Shown: piece by piece, positions 17,351-26,419 of the stretch
How the letters are laid out: each line of letters starts with the position of its first letter
How positions within the stretch are numbered: position 1 is the first letter of the stretch
Source of the DNA: Bog-159 sp035499555
GTDB taxonomy: Bacteria > Acidobacteriota > Terriglobia > Bryobacterales > Bryobacteraceae
Direction of reading: 5' to 3'
DNA length: 64,000 nucleotides
Assembly (NCBI GenBank): GCA_035499555.1
Contig: DATJYO010000051.1
Location: forward strand, 1-64,000
Notes under the pieces: generated by a model
Seen by the model: only the letters and a program-made list of their open reading frames with translations
What the model was told of the DNA's origin: nothing
Database searches by the model: none
Made by a program: the position numbers and the translations under genes

Positions 17351-18148
17351 ATGGTCTACACCTGTTACGAAATGATCCGTGACTGCCGCGCAGCCAAGCC
17401 GGAAGGTTGGATCTACTTCCTGAAACACTACGTACCGATCGTGCGCGCGGTAGTAACGCACAACTTCCCCGATCGGGAGCTGGACCGCGCCTTGCTGGAA
17501 AGCTTATTAGCCACCCTCTGTCAACCCGCATCCGGCCTCTTCCAATCGCTCGATCCCGCGCCCGAACGCGCGTTTGTTACCGAACTGCGGCAACTGGTGG
17601 TCCGCACCCTCTACACTTCCGGGCCGGGTGTGCCTCTCACCCTCGAAACGCTGAGTGCCCTGGAACCGCTGACCGTCACCGAGAAGATGGCTGTCTGGTT
17701 TGAGACCATGCGCTACGGCGCCGCGGAAACCGGCCGCATGCTGCGCATGTCAACTGAAACCGCGGTAAAAATCCGGGACCGGGGCGCCGAGCTGCTCCGC
17801 GGCGGAATCGATACCTGGAGCCGCACCATCCTGATGGATCAGGGTCTGGCCCTAGGCGCGCAGGCCGCCGTCCTGCACGGGGAAGCCTGCCCCCCGGCGA
17901 AAGCCTTCCTGGATCTGATCGATGGCCGGACCACCTGGCGCGGGCGAGAGGAAATGGAGCGCCACGTCAGAGATTGCTGGTATTGCCTGGATCATTACTG
18001 CCGCTTGCTCGAAGTGGTGGAGCTGCTGCGAAACGTTCAGCCGCTCGGCGAAACTGAAATCGGGAGTCTCCAGCACGTACTGGGAATTCAGTCTCGCCGG
18101 CGGCCACTGTGGCGCAAGCTCCTCGGCGTCAGCCCACGTGAATCTTAG
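17351..18148 (+). CDS. Sigma-like protein with C-terminal zinc-finger-like segment
   Basis: A 265-residue protein with no certain family. The start resembles sigma region 2 (WIYFLKHYVPIVRAVV). The middle resembles sigma region 4, with EPLTVTEKMAVWFETMRYG and an HTH-like AETGRMLRMSTETAVKIRDRG. The C-terminal third contains EEMERHVRDCWYCLDHYCRLLEV, in which His-x3-Cys-x2-Cys matches the zinc motif of anti-sigma factors. It therefore looks like a sigma-like and anti-sigma-like module in one chain. No transmembrane segment is seen. It starts 144 bases from the divergent CadC-like gene and overlaps the convergent PEGA gene by 20 bases. Confidence 0.7.
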   Translation: MVYTCYEMIRDCRAAKPEGWIYFLKHYVPIVRAVVTHNFPDRELDRALLESLLATLCQPASGLFQSLDPAPERAFVTELRQLVVRTLYTSGPGVPLTLETLSALEPLTVTEKMAVWFETMRYGAAETGRMLRMSTETAVKIRDRGAELLRGGIDTWSRTILMDQGLALGAQAAVLHGEACPPAKAFLDLIDGRTTWRGREEMERHVRDCWYCLDHYCRLLEVVELLRNVQPLGETEIGSLQHVLGIQSRRRPLWRKLLGVSPRES

Positions 18149-18548
18149 TTGTCTTACCGCGCAGCACCTCGACTCGCTGGTTGAAGACCTGTTGACCATT
18201 CGGCGCTCGCACAGCGATGTCATGCGCGCCCGGCCGCAGACTGAATTTGTGCATGTCCGCTACCGTACCGGCGTACGCGCCATCGATATAGACCGAATCT
18301 GCCTTTTGATGTGTATCGATCTTCACGGTTCCATGTGGCGGACCCCAGTAATTAGGATAGTAACCCCACCATCCGGGACCGTACCAGCCGGCGCCGTACC
18401 AGCCGGGGCCCCAACCCCAGCCCCAACCTCCGCGCCAACCCCAACCGCCTCTGACAAATACGCGGGCGGATGCCGGCGTAGGCACGACCACGAGCAACAA
18501 CGCCAGCGCAATCATTGCAATTACGGATGCCCTCCAATATCTATTCAT
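18129..18548 (-). CDS. Secreted Gly/Trp/Tyr-rich PEGA-domain protein
   Basis: A 139-residue exported protein. The N-terminal signal (MNRYWRASVIAMIALALLLVVV, cleavage near PASA) precedes about 45 residues made almost only of Gly, Trp, Tyr and Pro. The C-terminal 65 residues form a PEGA domain (GTVKIDTHQKADSVYIDGAYAG, then LRPGAHDIAVRAPNG). I chose ATG at 18548 because GGAG lies eight bases before it; ATG at 18554 is possible. PEGA domains are usually surface or cell-wall associated beta modules, so an envelope role is likely. Confidence 0.8.
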   Translation of the reverse strand: MNRYWRASVIAMIALALLLVVVPTPASARVFVRGGWGWRGGWGWGWGPGWYGAGWYGPGWWGYYPNYWGPPHGTVKIDTHQKADSVYIDGAYAGTVADMHKFSLRPGAHDIAVRAPNGQQVFNQRVEVLRGKTTKIHVG

Positions 18549-18652
18549 CAGCATCTCTCCTTCCGGCCCCGGCAACCCCTTCCGTTTCACCGGAACCTAC
18601 TAAGTTAGATGCCCCGCATGACGGTTGGATTTCAGACGTCTAAAGCTCTGAG

Positions 18653-19405
18653 TTATCGCGATTTGCGTGCCAGCCAGATGGTCCGGCAGCCCGGTCCGAT
18701 CGATGGATTGCGCGCAAAGTAGGGCGTGGCGTCCCGCGCGCGTATGGGTCCAAAACCGGCGTGACGCAAGGCGCTGCGGATCTCGGCCGGACGCCAGCTG
18801 ATCTCTTCCACCCGTTCGTGAAGCCGGCGCCAACTTCTCCCGCTGCGGATGAACCACTCGACGTCGCTCCAGGCCCTTTCACCCTGCGGGCTATGGCCGT
18901 TGCGCATGACCACCGCCACACCAGGCTTCTCGAACCAAACGTTCCCGGACCAGTATTGCCGGAATCCCAAGGCATTATTGACGTCGAAGAAGAACCACCC
19001 GCCCGGCGCCAGGGCGGCGGCAACGCATTGGGCAACCCGCCGCAGATCCGAGCGCTTCGGAACGTGGTTGATCGCGTCGTATTCGCAGGTAACCAGATCC
19101 ACCGGCTGCGGCAGGCGAAAGCTGCGCATGTCCGCCCGGATCACCCGCAGGCCCACCCCGGCGCGGCGTGCCTTGGCACGAGCTAACCGGCACATTTGCT
19201 CGGACAGATCCACGCCATACATGCGGATTCCCCGGCGGGCCAGTTCGAGCGCCGTGGTCCCGGTGCCGCATGCCAGATCGCAGGCTGACTTGACTTGCGG
19301 CAGAATCGCGGCGAGTACATCCCGGCGCGCGGCGCGCAGCGGGCCGCGGAAAGATTCGAACAGAATATCGTAGTATTCCGCCAGCCACCGGTAAGGATAG
19401 GCCAT
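18653..19405 (-). CDS. Class I SAM-dependent methyltransferase
   Basis: A 250-residue methyltransferase. Motif I is ACDLACGTGTTALELA (about residues 41-56), followed by YGVDLSEQMCRLA, then IRADMRSFRLP and CEYDAINHV as motifs II/III. The last 100 residues carry a variable substrate-binding part. It lies five bases downstream of the cytochrome c gene on the same strand and is probably cotranscribed. The substrate is unknown. Confidence 0.85.
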   Translation of the reverse strand: MAYPYRWLAEYYDILFESFRGPLRAARRDVLAAILPQVKSACDLACGTGTTALELARRGIRMYGVDLSEQMCRLARAKARRAGVGLRVIRADMRSFRLPQPVDLVTCEYDAINHVPKRSDLRRVAQCVAAALAPGGWFFFDVNNALGFRQYWSGNVWFEKPGVAVVMRNGHSPQGERAWSDVEWFIRSGRSWRRLHERVEEISWRPAEIRSALRHAGFGPIRARDATPYFARNPSIGPGCRTIWLARKSR

Positions 19406-19410
19406 CGCGA

Positions 19411-19842
19411 CTATTGCGCCTGAAGCTGTTCCAGGTACCTCATCAGGTTGTACACGCGAACCGTTCCCAGATCCTGGTTCCCGCCCATGTGCCGGAAGAT
19501 GTTACCCCAGATCGGCATGTCTTGCGTTCCGTGCGCTACCGGCCGCTCTGTATCCCCGCTGATGATGTGCTGTACCTTGACCTCGGGAAATGTGCCGCCA
19601 TTTTGCTTGGCGATTTGCGTCAGGTCCGCCGGCGGAGTCTTCAAGGCCGGCGCCGCCGGACCGTCGCCCTTCCCCGTCGTTCCGTGGCATACCGCGCAGT
19701 ACTCGCGGTAAAGACTCTTGCCTGTGATCGACTTCGCATTTTGGACGGGTACCTTCTTAATCGTCGGCGCCGGTTGTCCTGCCCAGGCGCCGGGAACCAT
19801 GAGCAGGCTGATCACGCCCGCGGATGCGATTAGTGTTTTCAT
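19411..19842 (-). CDS. Small secreted c-type cytochrome
   Basis: A 143-residue monohaem cytochrome c. The signal peptide is MKTLIASAGVISLLMVPGAWA. The haem motif CAVCH lies near residue 50. An axial Met is probably in QDMPIWGNIF near 110, in a segment typical of class I cytochromes. I chose ATG at 19842 because TATCAT (19854-19849) stands exactly six bases upstream, predicting a leaderless transcript; the ATG at 19848 would fall between that box and the predicted transcript start. The natural redox partner is not encoded nearby. Confidence 0.85.
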   Translation of the reverse strand: MKTLIASAGVISLLMVPGAWAGQPAPTIKKVPVQNAKSITGKSLYREYCAVCHGTTGKGDGPAAPALKTPPADLTQIAKQNGGTFPEVKVQHIISGDTERPVAHGTQDMPIWGNIFRHMGGNQDLGTVRVYNLMRYLEQLQAQ

Positions 19843-19892
19843 GCCCATATGATATGTGGGAAGCTCCGGCGATGGAAGGGCCTGGACGATTT

Positions 19893-21005
19893 CTACGGCA
19901 GGTCCCGCCGCGCCACCCGCGAGATGGCATGCACGATCTTGCGATACGGCGGACTGTCGAACGTCTCCCAGCCGGCCCATTCGCCCTCCCGCCAGCTCGC
20001 GTAATACCAGCGCGCCAGCAACGCCAGGTACTCCTGCCGCTCCCGCAAGCCGAGCCGGCGAAACGTCATCCCGCCCACCATCTCCCGCAGCTTGCCGTCG
20101 AGTGATATCGGCTTGCCTTCCTGCACCTCGAAACTGAGGCGGCACTGGGTCTGCCAGTGACCCTCGCGGACGATCCAAAGCTCCACCGCGTTGGGCGCCG
20201 CCGACGGCGTGATGGCCATGCCGTGCAGCGTGTCGATATCGTGCGCCAGGTCGTCGCGCAGCTTGAGCACCTCCTGCACTTTTTCCAGGCGTTTGTGCTG
20301 GCGCGCGGCTTCTTCAAAGAGCATCTCTTCGCTGTAGCGGTCGCGCGCCGTCGAGATCACGTCCAGCAGCGAATGTCCCCCGCTCTTCAGAAACTCCTCC
20401 ACCCGCCGGACTTCGTGTAGATATTCGTCCCGCCCCACCACCTGCTGGCACGGCCGCAGGCACATGCTCATCTCGCCGTAGATGCAGCCGGGATGCTCCG
20501 GCGAAGGCGCCAGATCCTCCTGGCAGCGCCGCATCTGAAACAGGTCCAGGAACTGCGATTCGAATCTCTCGGCCGACGACCGGCTGCGAAACGGCCCGCA
20601 ATAGAGCGCCGGCGCGCGCCCGATGTGCGTGGTGAGCTGGCTGCGCGGAAACTCGTTCGACAGTACCAGCTTGACGTAGGTCGGCATGCGCAGCTTCAGC
20701 AGATCCAGATAAGTTTTCGGAAAGTACCGCCTGCCCCACTCGTACATCAGCAGCGTGGATTCGAAACTCGACCCGGTCAGTTGATATTCGATGCGCCGCA
20801 CCGTGCCCCGCAGATTCAGCAGCCGCGACGGCTTCTCGCGTTCCTTCAGCAGCCGCAGCAGGCGCCGGCGCAGCAGGCTCGTCTTCGCCAGGTAGGGATC
20901 GCCCGCGCGCGGCCACAGCAGGAACACCGCGGGGACGTTGGGCACTTGCGCGATGGCCTCGTCGAGGCCGGAAAGGTCAGCGGAAACCTCGATCTGGCTC
21001 ACCAC
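19893..21005 (-). CDS. UvrC-like protein lacking the C-terminal nuclease half
   Basis: A 370-residue protein resembling the N-terminal half of UvrC. It has a GIY-YIG-like region (PAVFLLWPRAGDPYLAKTSLLRRRL, about 25-50). The four-Cys region runs from RRCQEDLAP to PGCIYGEMSMCLRPC (about 158-182) and corresponds to the Fe-S ligands of UvrC. It also has a UVR-type helix pair (YSEEMLFEEAARQHKRLEKVQ). The GIY and YVGK signatures are degenerate and the RNase H-like/HhH half of UvrC is missing. It may be a Cho-like repair accessory or an inactive homologue. Start GTG at 21005, with TACACT eight bases before it. Confidence 0.8.
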   Translation of the reverse strand: MVSQIEVSADLSGLDEAIAQVPNVPAVFLLWPRAGDPYLAKTSLLRRRLLRLLKEREKPSRLLNLRGTVRRIEYQLTGSSFESTLLMYEWGRRYFPKTYLDLLKLRMPTYVKLVLSNEFPRSQLTTHIGRAPALYCGPFRSRSSAERFESQFLDLFQMRRCQEDLAPSPEHPGCIYGEMSMCLRPCQQVVGRDEYLHEVRRVEEFLKSGGHSLLDVISTARDRYSEEMLFEEAARQHKRLEKVQEVLKLRDDLAHDIDTLHGMAITPSAAPNAVELWIVREGHWQTQCRLSFEVQEGKPISLDGKLREMVGGMTFRRLGLRERQEYLALLARWYYASWREGEWAGWETFDSPPYRKIVHAISRVARRDLP

Positions 21006-21032
21006 TCACTTCGAGTGTATTACACCCCCGCC

Positions 21033-22034
21033 TTACTCGAAGAACTGTTCGTATTGTTCGCGCGGCGCCGGCGCCACCGCGGCCACGCCCAGGTTGTCCC
21101 GCACGTGCTCGGCCCGGCTCATGCCTGCCAGCGCTACCGCGATCCCCGGCGTCGAGCGCGTAAACTGGATGGCGCGCTGCGCGTCGGTCTCCAGCCCGGG
21201 CAGCAACTCCGCCACTGCTTCCGGCATGCAGCCGATCACCCGCGCCTGCATCAGGGACATGCTGGCAATCACGTGTATGCCCTCGCGCGCCGCGGCCGCC
21301 AGCACGTTGTCCGGCTTGTTCGTGTACGCCTCCACCATCCCCAGGTTGAAGGGAAGCTGGATGAATCGAAAATGATGCCCGTCGCCGCCGGCCTCCCGCG
21401 CGATCTCCGCCACGTCCGCCAGGCTCAACTGATCCGGCTGGCGATAGCCGTCCCACGTCGCCGTGCCGTAGTAGCGTATGCGTCCCTTTGCGGCCAGTTC
21501 CTCCAGACGCATAAACGCCGCGTGCAGGCGCCGGTCGAACTCCTCGCGCGCCACGAAATTCAGCTGTGTCTCCGGATTGTGCAGATAGAAGACGTCGATC
21601 GTCTCCACCCGCAGATTGGTGCGGCTGCGCTCGATCTGATCGGCCAGAAAATCGGGCGCCATCGAATGCATGCCGCCGACTACATCCGCGGCGGAGAGTG
21701 ACGGCGGCACCGCGCCAGGCGTGAGGAAGCCGGCTTTGGTGCAGATGACCAACTCCTCCCGCGCCGCGCCCGACAACGCCTCGCCCAGCGCGCGCTCGGA
21801 GCGCTGGTGCCGGTAGTTGATCGCCGTATCGAAGAAGTTGATGCCGGACCGGAATGCCGCCTGCGCCGCTTCGCTGTAACGGCGATCCGTCTCCTCGTCC
21901 GGCGCGCCCAGATAGGTGCCCAGCCCCAGGCTCGAAACGGTCAGGCCTTCCACCACCCGGAAGAAGTCCCGGTATTCCGGAAAGCGCGCGGCGTAACGCG
22001 CGGTTCCCTCACTCGCCGACGGACCTGGAGTCAA
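21033..22034 (-). CDS. Aldo/keto reductase
   Basis: A 333-residue NADPH-dependent oxidoreductase with the AKR barrel. The catalytic tetrad is visible: Asp in FFDTAINY, Tyr in the same motif, Lys in CTKAGF and His in VFYLHNPE. A GKIRYYG-like segment (KGRIRYYGTAT) and the late cofactor-binding segment (TPGIAVALAGM) are present. The start is TTG at 22034, overlapping the end of thrS by 26 bases; no better start was seen. The substrate is unknown. It is probably cotranscribed with thrS. Confidence 0.87.
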   Translation of the reverse strand: MTPGPSASEGTARYAARFPEYRDFFRVVEGLTVSSLGLGTYLGAPDEETDRRYSEAAQAAFRSGINFFDTAINYRHQRSERALGEALSGAAREELVICTKAGFLTPGAVPPSLSAADVVGGMHSMAPDFLADQIERSRTNLRVETIDVFYLHNPETQLNFVAREEFDRRLHAAFMRLEELAAKGRIRYYGTATWDGYRQPDQLSLADVAEIAREAGGDGHHFRFIQLPFNLGMVEAYTNKPDNVLAAAAREGIHVIASMSLMQARVIGCMPEAVAELLPGLETDAQRAIQFTRSTPGIAVALAGMSRAEHVRDNLGVAAVAPAPREQYEQFFE

Positions 22035-23943
22035 TCAGTCTCCGCATCTCCGCAATACATTCCGCCACGGGTTTGGCGCCCTGGTCGCCGTGCTTGCGGT
22101 GCCGCACCGATACCTGCCCGTTCTGCGCCTCGCGGTCGCCCACCACCAGCATGTACGGGATCTTCTGTAACTGCGCCTCGCGGATCTTCAGGTTCACCTT
22201 TTCGCTGCGATCGTCCAGCGTCACCCGTATGCCGGCATCTTCCAACTGCTTTTGCACCGTGCGGCCGTAATCCATCTGCCGGTCCGTGATGGGCAGCACG
22301 ATCGCCTGCACCGGCGCCAGCCACACCGGAAACGCGCCGGCGTACAACTCGATCAGGTACGACACCATTCGTTCCATGGTGCTGATGATCGCGCGGTGGA
22401 TCATTACCGGGCGATGCTCCTTGCCGTCCGGCCCGATGTAATTCAACTGGAACTGGTTCGGTAAGTGGAAGTCCACCTGGATGGTCGAGTAAGTCTCTTC
22501 GTGCCCCATCACGTCCGCCAGCTGTATGTCCAGCTTCGGCCCGTAGAACGCGGCCTCGCCCGGCGCCGCGACATACGCCAGGCCCAGCGAGTCCATGGCC
22601 TCCCGCAGCACCCGCTCGCCTAACTCCCACATCGCGTCGTTGTCCACGAACTTCGCCGTGTTCGCCTTGTCTCTCAATGACAGCCGGTAGCGGTACTGAG
22701 TGATCCCCAGGTCTTTGTAAGCCTGCTCCACCAGTTGCATCACCCGCGTGAACTCTTCCTTGATCTGTTCCGGCGTGCAGAAGATGTGCGCGTCGTTGAG
22801 TGTCATGCAGCGTACCCGGCTCAGTCCGCTCAGCACCCCGGACCGCTCGTAGCGGTACATGGTGCCCAGCTCCGCGATGCGCACCGGAAGGTCGCGATAG
22901 CTGCGCGGTTTCGATTCGAAAATCAGGATGTGATGCGGGCAGTTCATGGGCCGCAGCACCATCTGCTCGGTCTCCAGGTCCATCGCCGGAAACATGTCTT
23001 CGTGATAATGGTCCCAATGCCCCGAACGTTGATATAGCTCCACCTTCGCCAGGTCCGGTGTATAGACGTGCTGGTATCCGGTGGCCCGTTCGCGCTCCAG
23101 GATGTACTCTTCCAGCAGCCGGCGGATCGTGGCGCCCTTGGGCAGCCACAGCGGCAGCCCCGCGCCTACCAGTTCGCTGACCGTGAACAGCTCCAGCTCC
23201 TTGCCCAGCTTGCGATGGTCGCGCCGCTTGGCGTCTTCCAGCCGCGCCAGGTAGTCTTCCAGGTCTTTCTTCGTGAAAAACGCGGTGCCGTAAATGCGCT
23301 GTAACTGCTTGTTGTGCTCGTCGCCCTTCCAGTAAGCTCCCGCGATCGACAGCAGCTTGAACGCTTTGATCTTCGACGTGGAAGGCACGTGCGGGCCGCG
23401 GCAGAAGTCGATAAAGTGCGGCCCCAGCGTATACTCGCTGAACACCTCCCCGGCCCGCTCGGCGATCAGGTCCTTCTTCATCCAGTCATCCGCGTACTTG
23501 CGCAGACCGTCGTCCTTCTGCGTCATGACCCGCTCGTACGGCAGGTCGCGCGCCTGGATCTCCCACATGCGCTTCTCGATCTTTTCCAGGTCCTCGGCGG
23601 TGAACGGCGTCGGCCGGTCGAAATCGTAATAGAATCCCGACTCGATGGGCGGCCCGATGCCCAGCTTCGTCTCCGGGAACAGCTCCAGCACCGCCGCCGC
23701 CAGCAGGTGCGCCGTGGAATGCCGGTAAACCTGCAGCGCGGCCGGATCCTTGGCCGTAAGAATCTGCAGCTCGGCGTCGGTCTCCAGGGGCCGCGTCAGG
23801 TCGTACAGATCCCCGTTCACCTTGGCGACGATAGCGGCGTCCGCCAGGCGCGGGCTGATGCCCCGCGCGATGTCGATGGGCCGGCTACCCGCGACGACCG
23901 TCTGCTGACTGCCGTCGGGCAGAGTAATCTGGATGCTGCTCAT
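22009..23943 (-). CDS. thrS: Threonine--tRNA ligase
   Basis: A 644-residue class II synthetase of full length. The TGS domain (MSSIQITLPDGSQQTV) is followed by the editing domain with HSTAHLLA and FCRGPHVP. The catalytic core has motif 2 (YRYERSG), zinc ligands in MNCPHH, plus the DVMGHEETYSTIQVDF and HRAIISTMER segments. The C-terminal anticodon-binding domain (PVWLAPVQAIVLPITD) completes it. I chose ATG at 23943 because GGAAG lies six bases upstream. No T-box or other leader was found. Confidence 0.98.
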   Translation of the reverse strand: MSSIQITLPDGSQQTVVAGSRPIDIARGISPRLADAAIVAKVNGDLYDLTRPLETDAELQILTAKDPAALQVYRHSTAHLLAAAVLELFPETKLGIGPPIESGFYYDFDRPTPFTAEDLEKIEKRMWEIQARDLPYERVMTQKDDGLRKYADDWMKKDLIAERAGEVFSEYTLGPHFIDFCRGPHVPSTSKIKAFKLLSIAGAYWKGDEHNKQLQRIYGTAFFTKKDLEDYLARLEDAKRRDHRKLGKELELFTVSELVGAGLPLWLPKGATIRRLLEEYILERERATGYQHVYTPDLAKVELYQRSGHWDHYHEDMFPAMDLETEQMVLRPMNCPHHILIFESKPRSYRDLPVRIAELGTMYRYERSGVLSGLSRVRCMTLNDAHIFCTPEQIKEEFTRVMQLVEQAYKDLGITQYRYRLSLRDKANTAKFVDNDAMWELGERVLREAMDSLGLAYVAAPGEAAFYGPKLDIQLADVMGHEETYSTIQVDFHLPNQFQLNYIGPDGKEHRPVMIHRAIISTMERMVSYLIELYAGAFPVWLAPVQAIVLPITDRQMDYGRTVQKQLEDAGIRVTLDDRSEKVNLKIREAQLQKIPYMLVVGDREAQNGQVSVRHRKHGDQGAKPVAECIAEMRRLIDSRSVGE

Positions 23944-24220
23944 AGGGAACTTCCAGGTTAACACGTTCACCCTGCCAAAACCGTCTCTAACCCCTTGCGC
24001 CAGAATCGCTCCCATAAGTCCACCCGCCATCCGCCGGATCCCCGATGCTAAGTTCCGCTAAGGAAAAGCGCCGGTCGCCGCAAGCGCGGAGGGCCATCCC
24101 GGCTGCTACCAAACAAAATTACGAAACGAACCCAATTCAGCGTGCGCAATGCTTACAAATCAGCAACATAGAACCTCGGTGGCTTTGAACCTACAAATTC
24201 GCCCCGGCTATAATAATCCG
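23944..24220. promoter_or_regulatory. Divergent promoter region thrS / amidase
   Basis: These 277 bases separate thrS (leftward) from the amidase gene (rightward). On the plus strand TTGAAC (24185-24190) and TATAAT (24209-24214) are 18 bases apart, and the -10 box ends exactly six bases before the amidase ATG at 24221, so the transcript should begin on the start codon. The thrS half shows no leader structure I can identify. Confidence 0.7.
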
Positions 24221-25090
24221 ATGGCTCGCACCGTCCGCTGCTCCCTGATCCAGGCCCGCTTCCCGGTTTCGCCGGATCTTCCCCTGGCCGACCTCAAACA
24301 GGCCGCCCTCGACAAACACCTCGCCTACATCGCCCAGGCCGCCCAGGACGGAGCCCGCATCGTCTGCCTCCAGGAACTGTTCAACGGCCCCTACTTTTGC
24401 GCCGAGCAGCAGGTGCGCTGGTACGATTTCACCGAGCCGGTGCCCGCCGGTCCCACCATTAAGCTCATGCAGGACGTCGCCCGCCGCCACCAGGTCGTCC
24501 TGATCGTCCCCGTCTACGAACTGGAACAGGAAGGCATCTACTACAACACCGCCGCCGTGATCTCGGCCCAGGGCGAATACCTCGGCAAATACCGCAAAAC
24601 CCATATCCCCCACGTCGCGCCCGGCTTTTGGGAAAAATTCTATTTCCGCCCGGGCAACCTGGGCTACCCGGTATTCGACGTGGGCGTCGCGCGCATCGGC
24701 GTCTATATCTGCTACGACCGCCACTTTCCCGAAGGCGCGCGGGCCTTGGGATTGAACGGCGCGGAGATCGTCTTCAACCCTTCCGCCACGGTGGCCGGAC
24801 TCAGCGAACACCTCTGGAAGCTGGAGCAGCCCGCCCATGCCGTGGCCAACGGTTATTTCATCGGGGCCATCAATCGCGTGGGCGTGGAGGCGCCCTGGAA
24901 CATCGGCGAATTCTATGGCTCCAGCTACTTCTGCAATCCGCGCGGCCAGATCGTCGCCCAGGCCTCCCGTGACCGGGATGAAGTATTGACCGCCGACCTG
25001 GATCTGGATATGATCGCCGAAGTGCGCAAGACCTGGCAGTTCTTTCGGGATCGCCGTCCCGACATGTACAGCGCCCTGACCGCAGCCTGA
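24221..25090 (+). CDS. Carbon-nitrogen hydrolase (beta-ureidopropionase / N-carbamoylputrescine amidase type)
   Basis: A 289-residue nitrilase-superfamily amidase. The catalytic Glu is in CLQELFNGPYFC (about residue 45), Lys in GKYRKTHIPH (about 121) and Cys in VYICYDRHFPE (about 160). The extended family also includes N-carbamoylputrescine amidases. Its position directly before preT and preA favours hydrolysis of N-carbamoyl-beta-alanine, the last step of reductive uracil breakdown. The ATG is confirmed by the overlapping consensus -10 box. The preT ATG follows three bases after the stop. The dihydropyrimidinase step is not encoded in the window. Confidence 0.88.
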   Translation: MARTVRCSLIQARFPVSPDLPLADLKQAALDKHLAYIAQAAQDGARIVCLQELFNGPYFCAEQQVRWYDFTEPVPAGPTIKLMQDVARRHQVVLIVPVYELEQEGIYYNTAAVISAQGEYLGKYRKTHIPHVAPGFWEKFYFRPGNLGYPVFDVGVARIGVYICYDRHFPEGARALGLNGAEIVFNPSATVAGLSEHLWKLEQPAHAVANGYFIGAINRVGVEAPWNIGEFYGSSYFCNPRGQIVAQASRDRDEVLTADLDLDMIAEVRKTWQFFRDRRPDMYSALTAA

Positions 25091-25093
25091 ACC

Positions 25094-26419
25094 ATGACGG
25101 CCCCACCCCAATTCGACGAGAAATTCGCGGAGATCCATCCGCCTTTGGGAAACCGCGAAGCCCTCATCGAAGCCAATCGCTGCCTATACTGCTTCGATGC
25201 GCCGTGCAGCAATGCCTGCCCCACCCACATCGACGTGCCGGGCTTCATCAAGAAGATCGCCAGCGGCAACCTGGGCGGATCCGCCACTACCATTCTGAAC
25301 GCCAACATCCTGGGACTGAGTTGCGCCCGCGTGTGCCCGGTGGACGTGCTTTGCGAGGGCGCCTGCGTCATGCATCGCTACAACCAGCGCCCCATCGAGA
25401 TCGGCCGGTTGCAGCGCCACGCCATGGATCGCTTCTATCGCTCCGGCCGGCGTCTGCCCGCCCCGGCGGATACCCGCCCCGGACGCGTGGCCTGCATCGG
25501 CGGCGGGCCGGCATCCCTCGCCTGCGCGGCCAGCCTCCGCCAGCGCGGCTTCGCCGTCACCGTATTCGAAAGCCGTCCTCTGGCCGGCGGATTGAATACC
25601 TACGGCGTTGCCGAATACAAGCTGCGCCCCGCCGACAGCCTGCAGGAAGTCGAGTTGGTGCGGGCGCTGGGCGTGGAGTTCCGCCTCGGCGCCGAGATCG
25701 GCGGCGAGTTGCGCATCAAGGAAATGGAGGAGCGTTTCGACTTCGTCTTCCTGGGCGTCGGGCTGGGGCGCACGCAGCCGCTCGATATTCCCGGCGAACG
25801 ACTGCCGGGCGTGGTCGACGCGCTGCGTTTCATCGCCGATTACAAGACCCAGCGCAACACCCGCGTGGGCCGGAACGTGGTGGTCGTCGGCGGCGGCAAC
25901 ACCGCCATCGATGCGGCTACCGCCGCCCTGCGCCTGGGCGCCGAAGAGGTCCACGTGCTTTACCGCCGCAGCGAAGCGGAGTTGCCCGCGTTTCAGTTCG
26001 AGTACGACCTGGCCAAACAGGAAGGCGTCCGCTTCCACTGGCTCACCCAGCCGGTGGCCATCCACGGCGAGAGCGCGGTCGCGTACGTCGAGTGCGTGCG
26101 CATGGAGCTGGGGCCGCCCGATCGCCATGGCCGCCGCCAGCCGCAGCCGCTCGAAGGCTCCAGTTTCCGCCTTGCCTGCGACATGGTGGTCCCCTCCATC
26201 GGACAGTCCCGCCTGGTCGATTTTCTGTCGCAGTTCCGCGACGTGCAGCTTTCCGGCGGCTCCGTGGTGGTGGATCCCGCCACCGGCCAGACCACCAATC
26301 CGCGATACTTCGCCGGCGGTGACTGTGCCAACGGCGGACGCGAAGTGGTGGACGCCGTCGCCGACGGCAAGCGCGCCGCCGCCGGTATCGCCGCCTGCCT
26401 GGAGGCCCTCCATGGCTGA
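25094..26419 (+). CDS. preT: NAD(P)-dependent dihydropyrimidine dehydrogenase, PreT subunit
   Basis: A 441-residue GltD-like flavoprotein feeding electrons to PreA. Cys ligands for N-terminal Fe-S clusters lie in CLYCFDAPCSNACPTHID and CARVCPVDVLCEGAC (residues 30-92). The FAD motif is ACIGGGPASLACA (about 134), and a second nucleotide motif VVVGGGNTAIDAA follows at about 262. The C-terminus has FAGGDCANGG. It overlaps preA by eight bases, and together the two make the two-subunit enzyme of uracil/thymine reduction. Confidence 0.93.
   Translation: MTAPPQFDEKFAEIHPPLGNREALIEANRCLYCFDAPCSNACPTHIDVPGFIKKIASGNLGGSATTILNANILGLSCARVCPVDVLCEGACVMHRYNQRPIEIGRLQRHAMDRFYRSGRRLPAPADTRPGRVACIGGGPASLACAASLRQRGFAVTVFESRPLAGGLNTYGVAEYKLRPADSLQEVELVRALGVEFRLGAEIGGELRIKEMEERFDFVFLGVGLGRTQPLDIPGERLPGVVDALRFIADYKTQRNTRVGRNVVVVGGGNTAIDAATAALRLGAEEVHVLYRRSEAELPAFQFEYDLAKQEGVRFHWLTQPVAIHGESAVAYVECVRMELGPPDRHGRRQPQPLEGSSFRLACDMVVPSIGQSRLVDFLSQFRDVQLSGGSVVVDPATGQTTNPRYFAGGDCANGGREVVDAVADGKRAAAGIAACLEALHG

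Noticed and set aside
23944..24148. Possible T-box leader upstream of thrS
   Set aside because: No T-box consensus, specifier loop or terminator/antiterminator pair was visible on the thrS strand.
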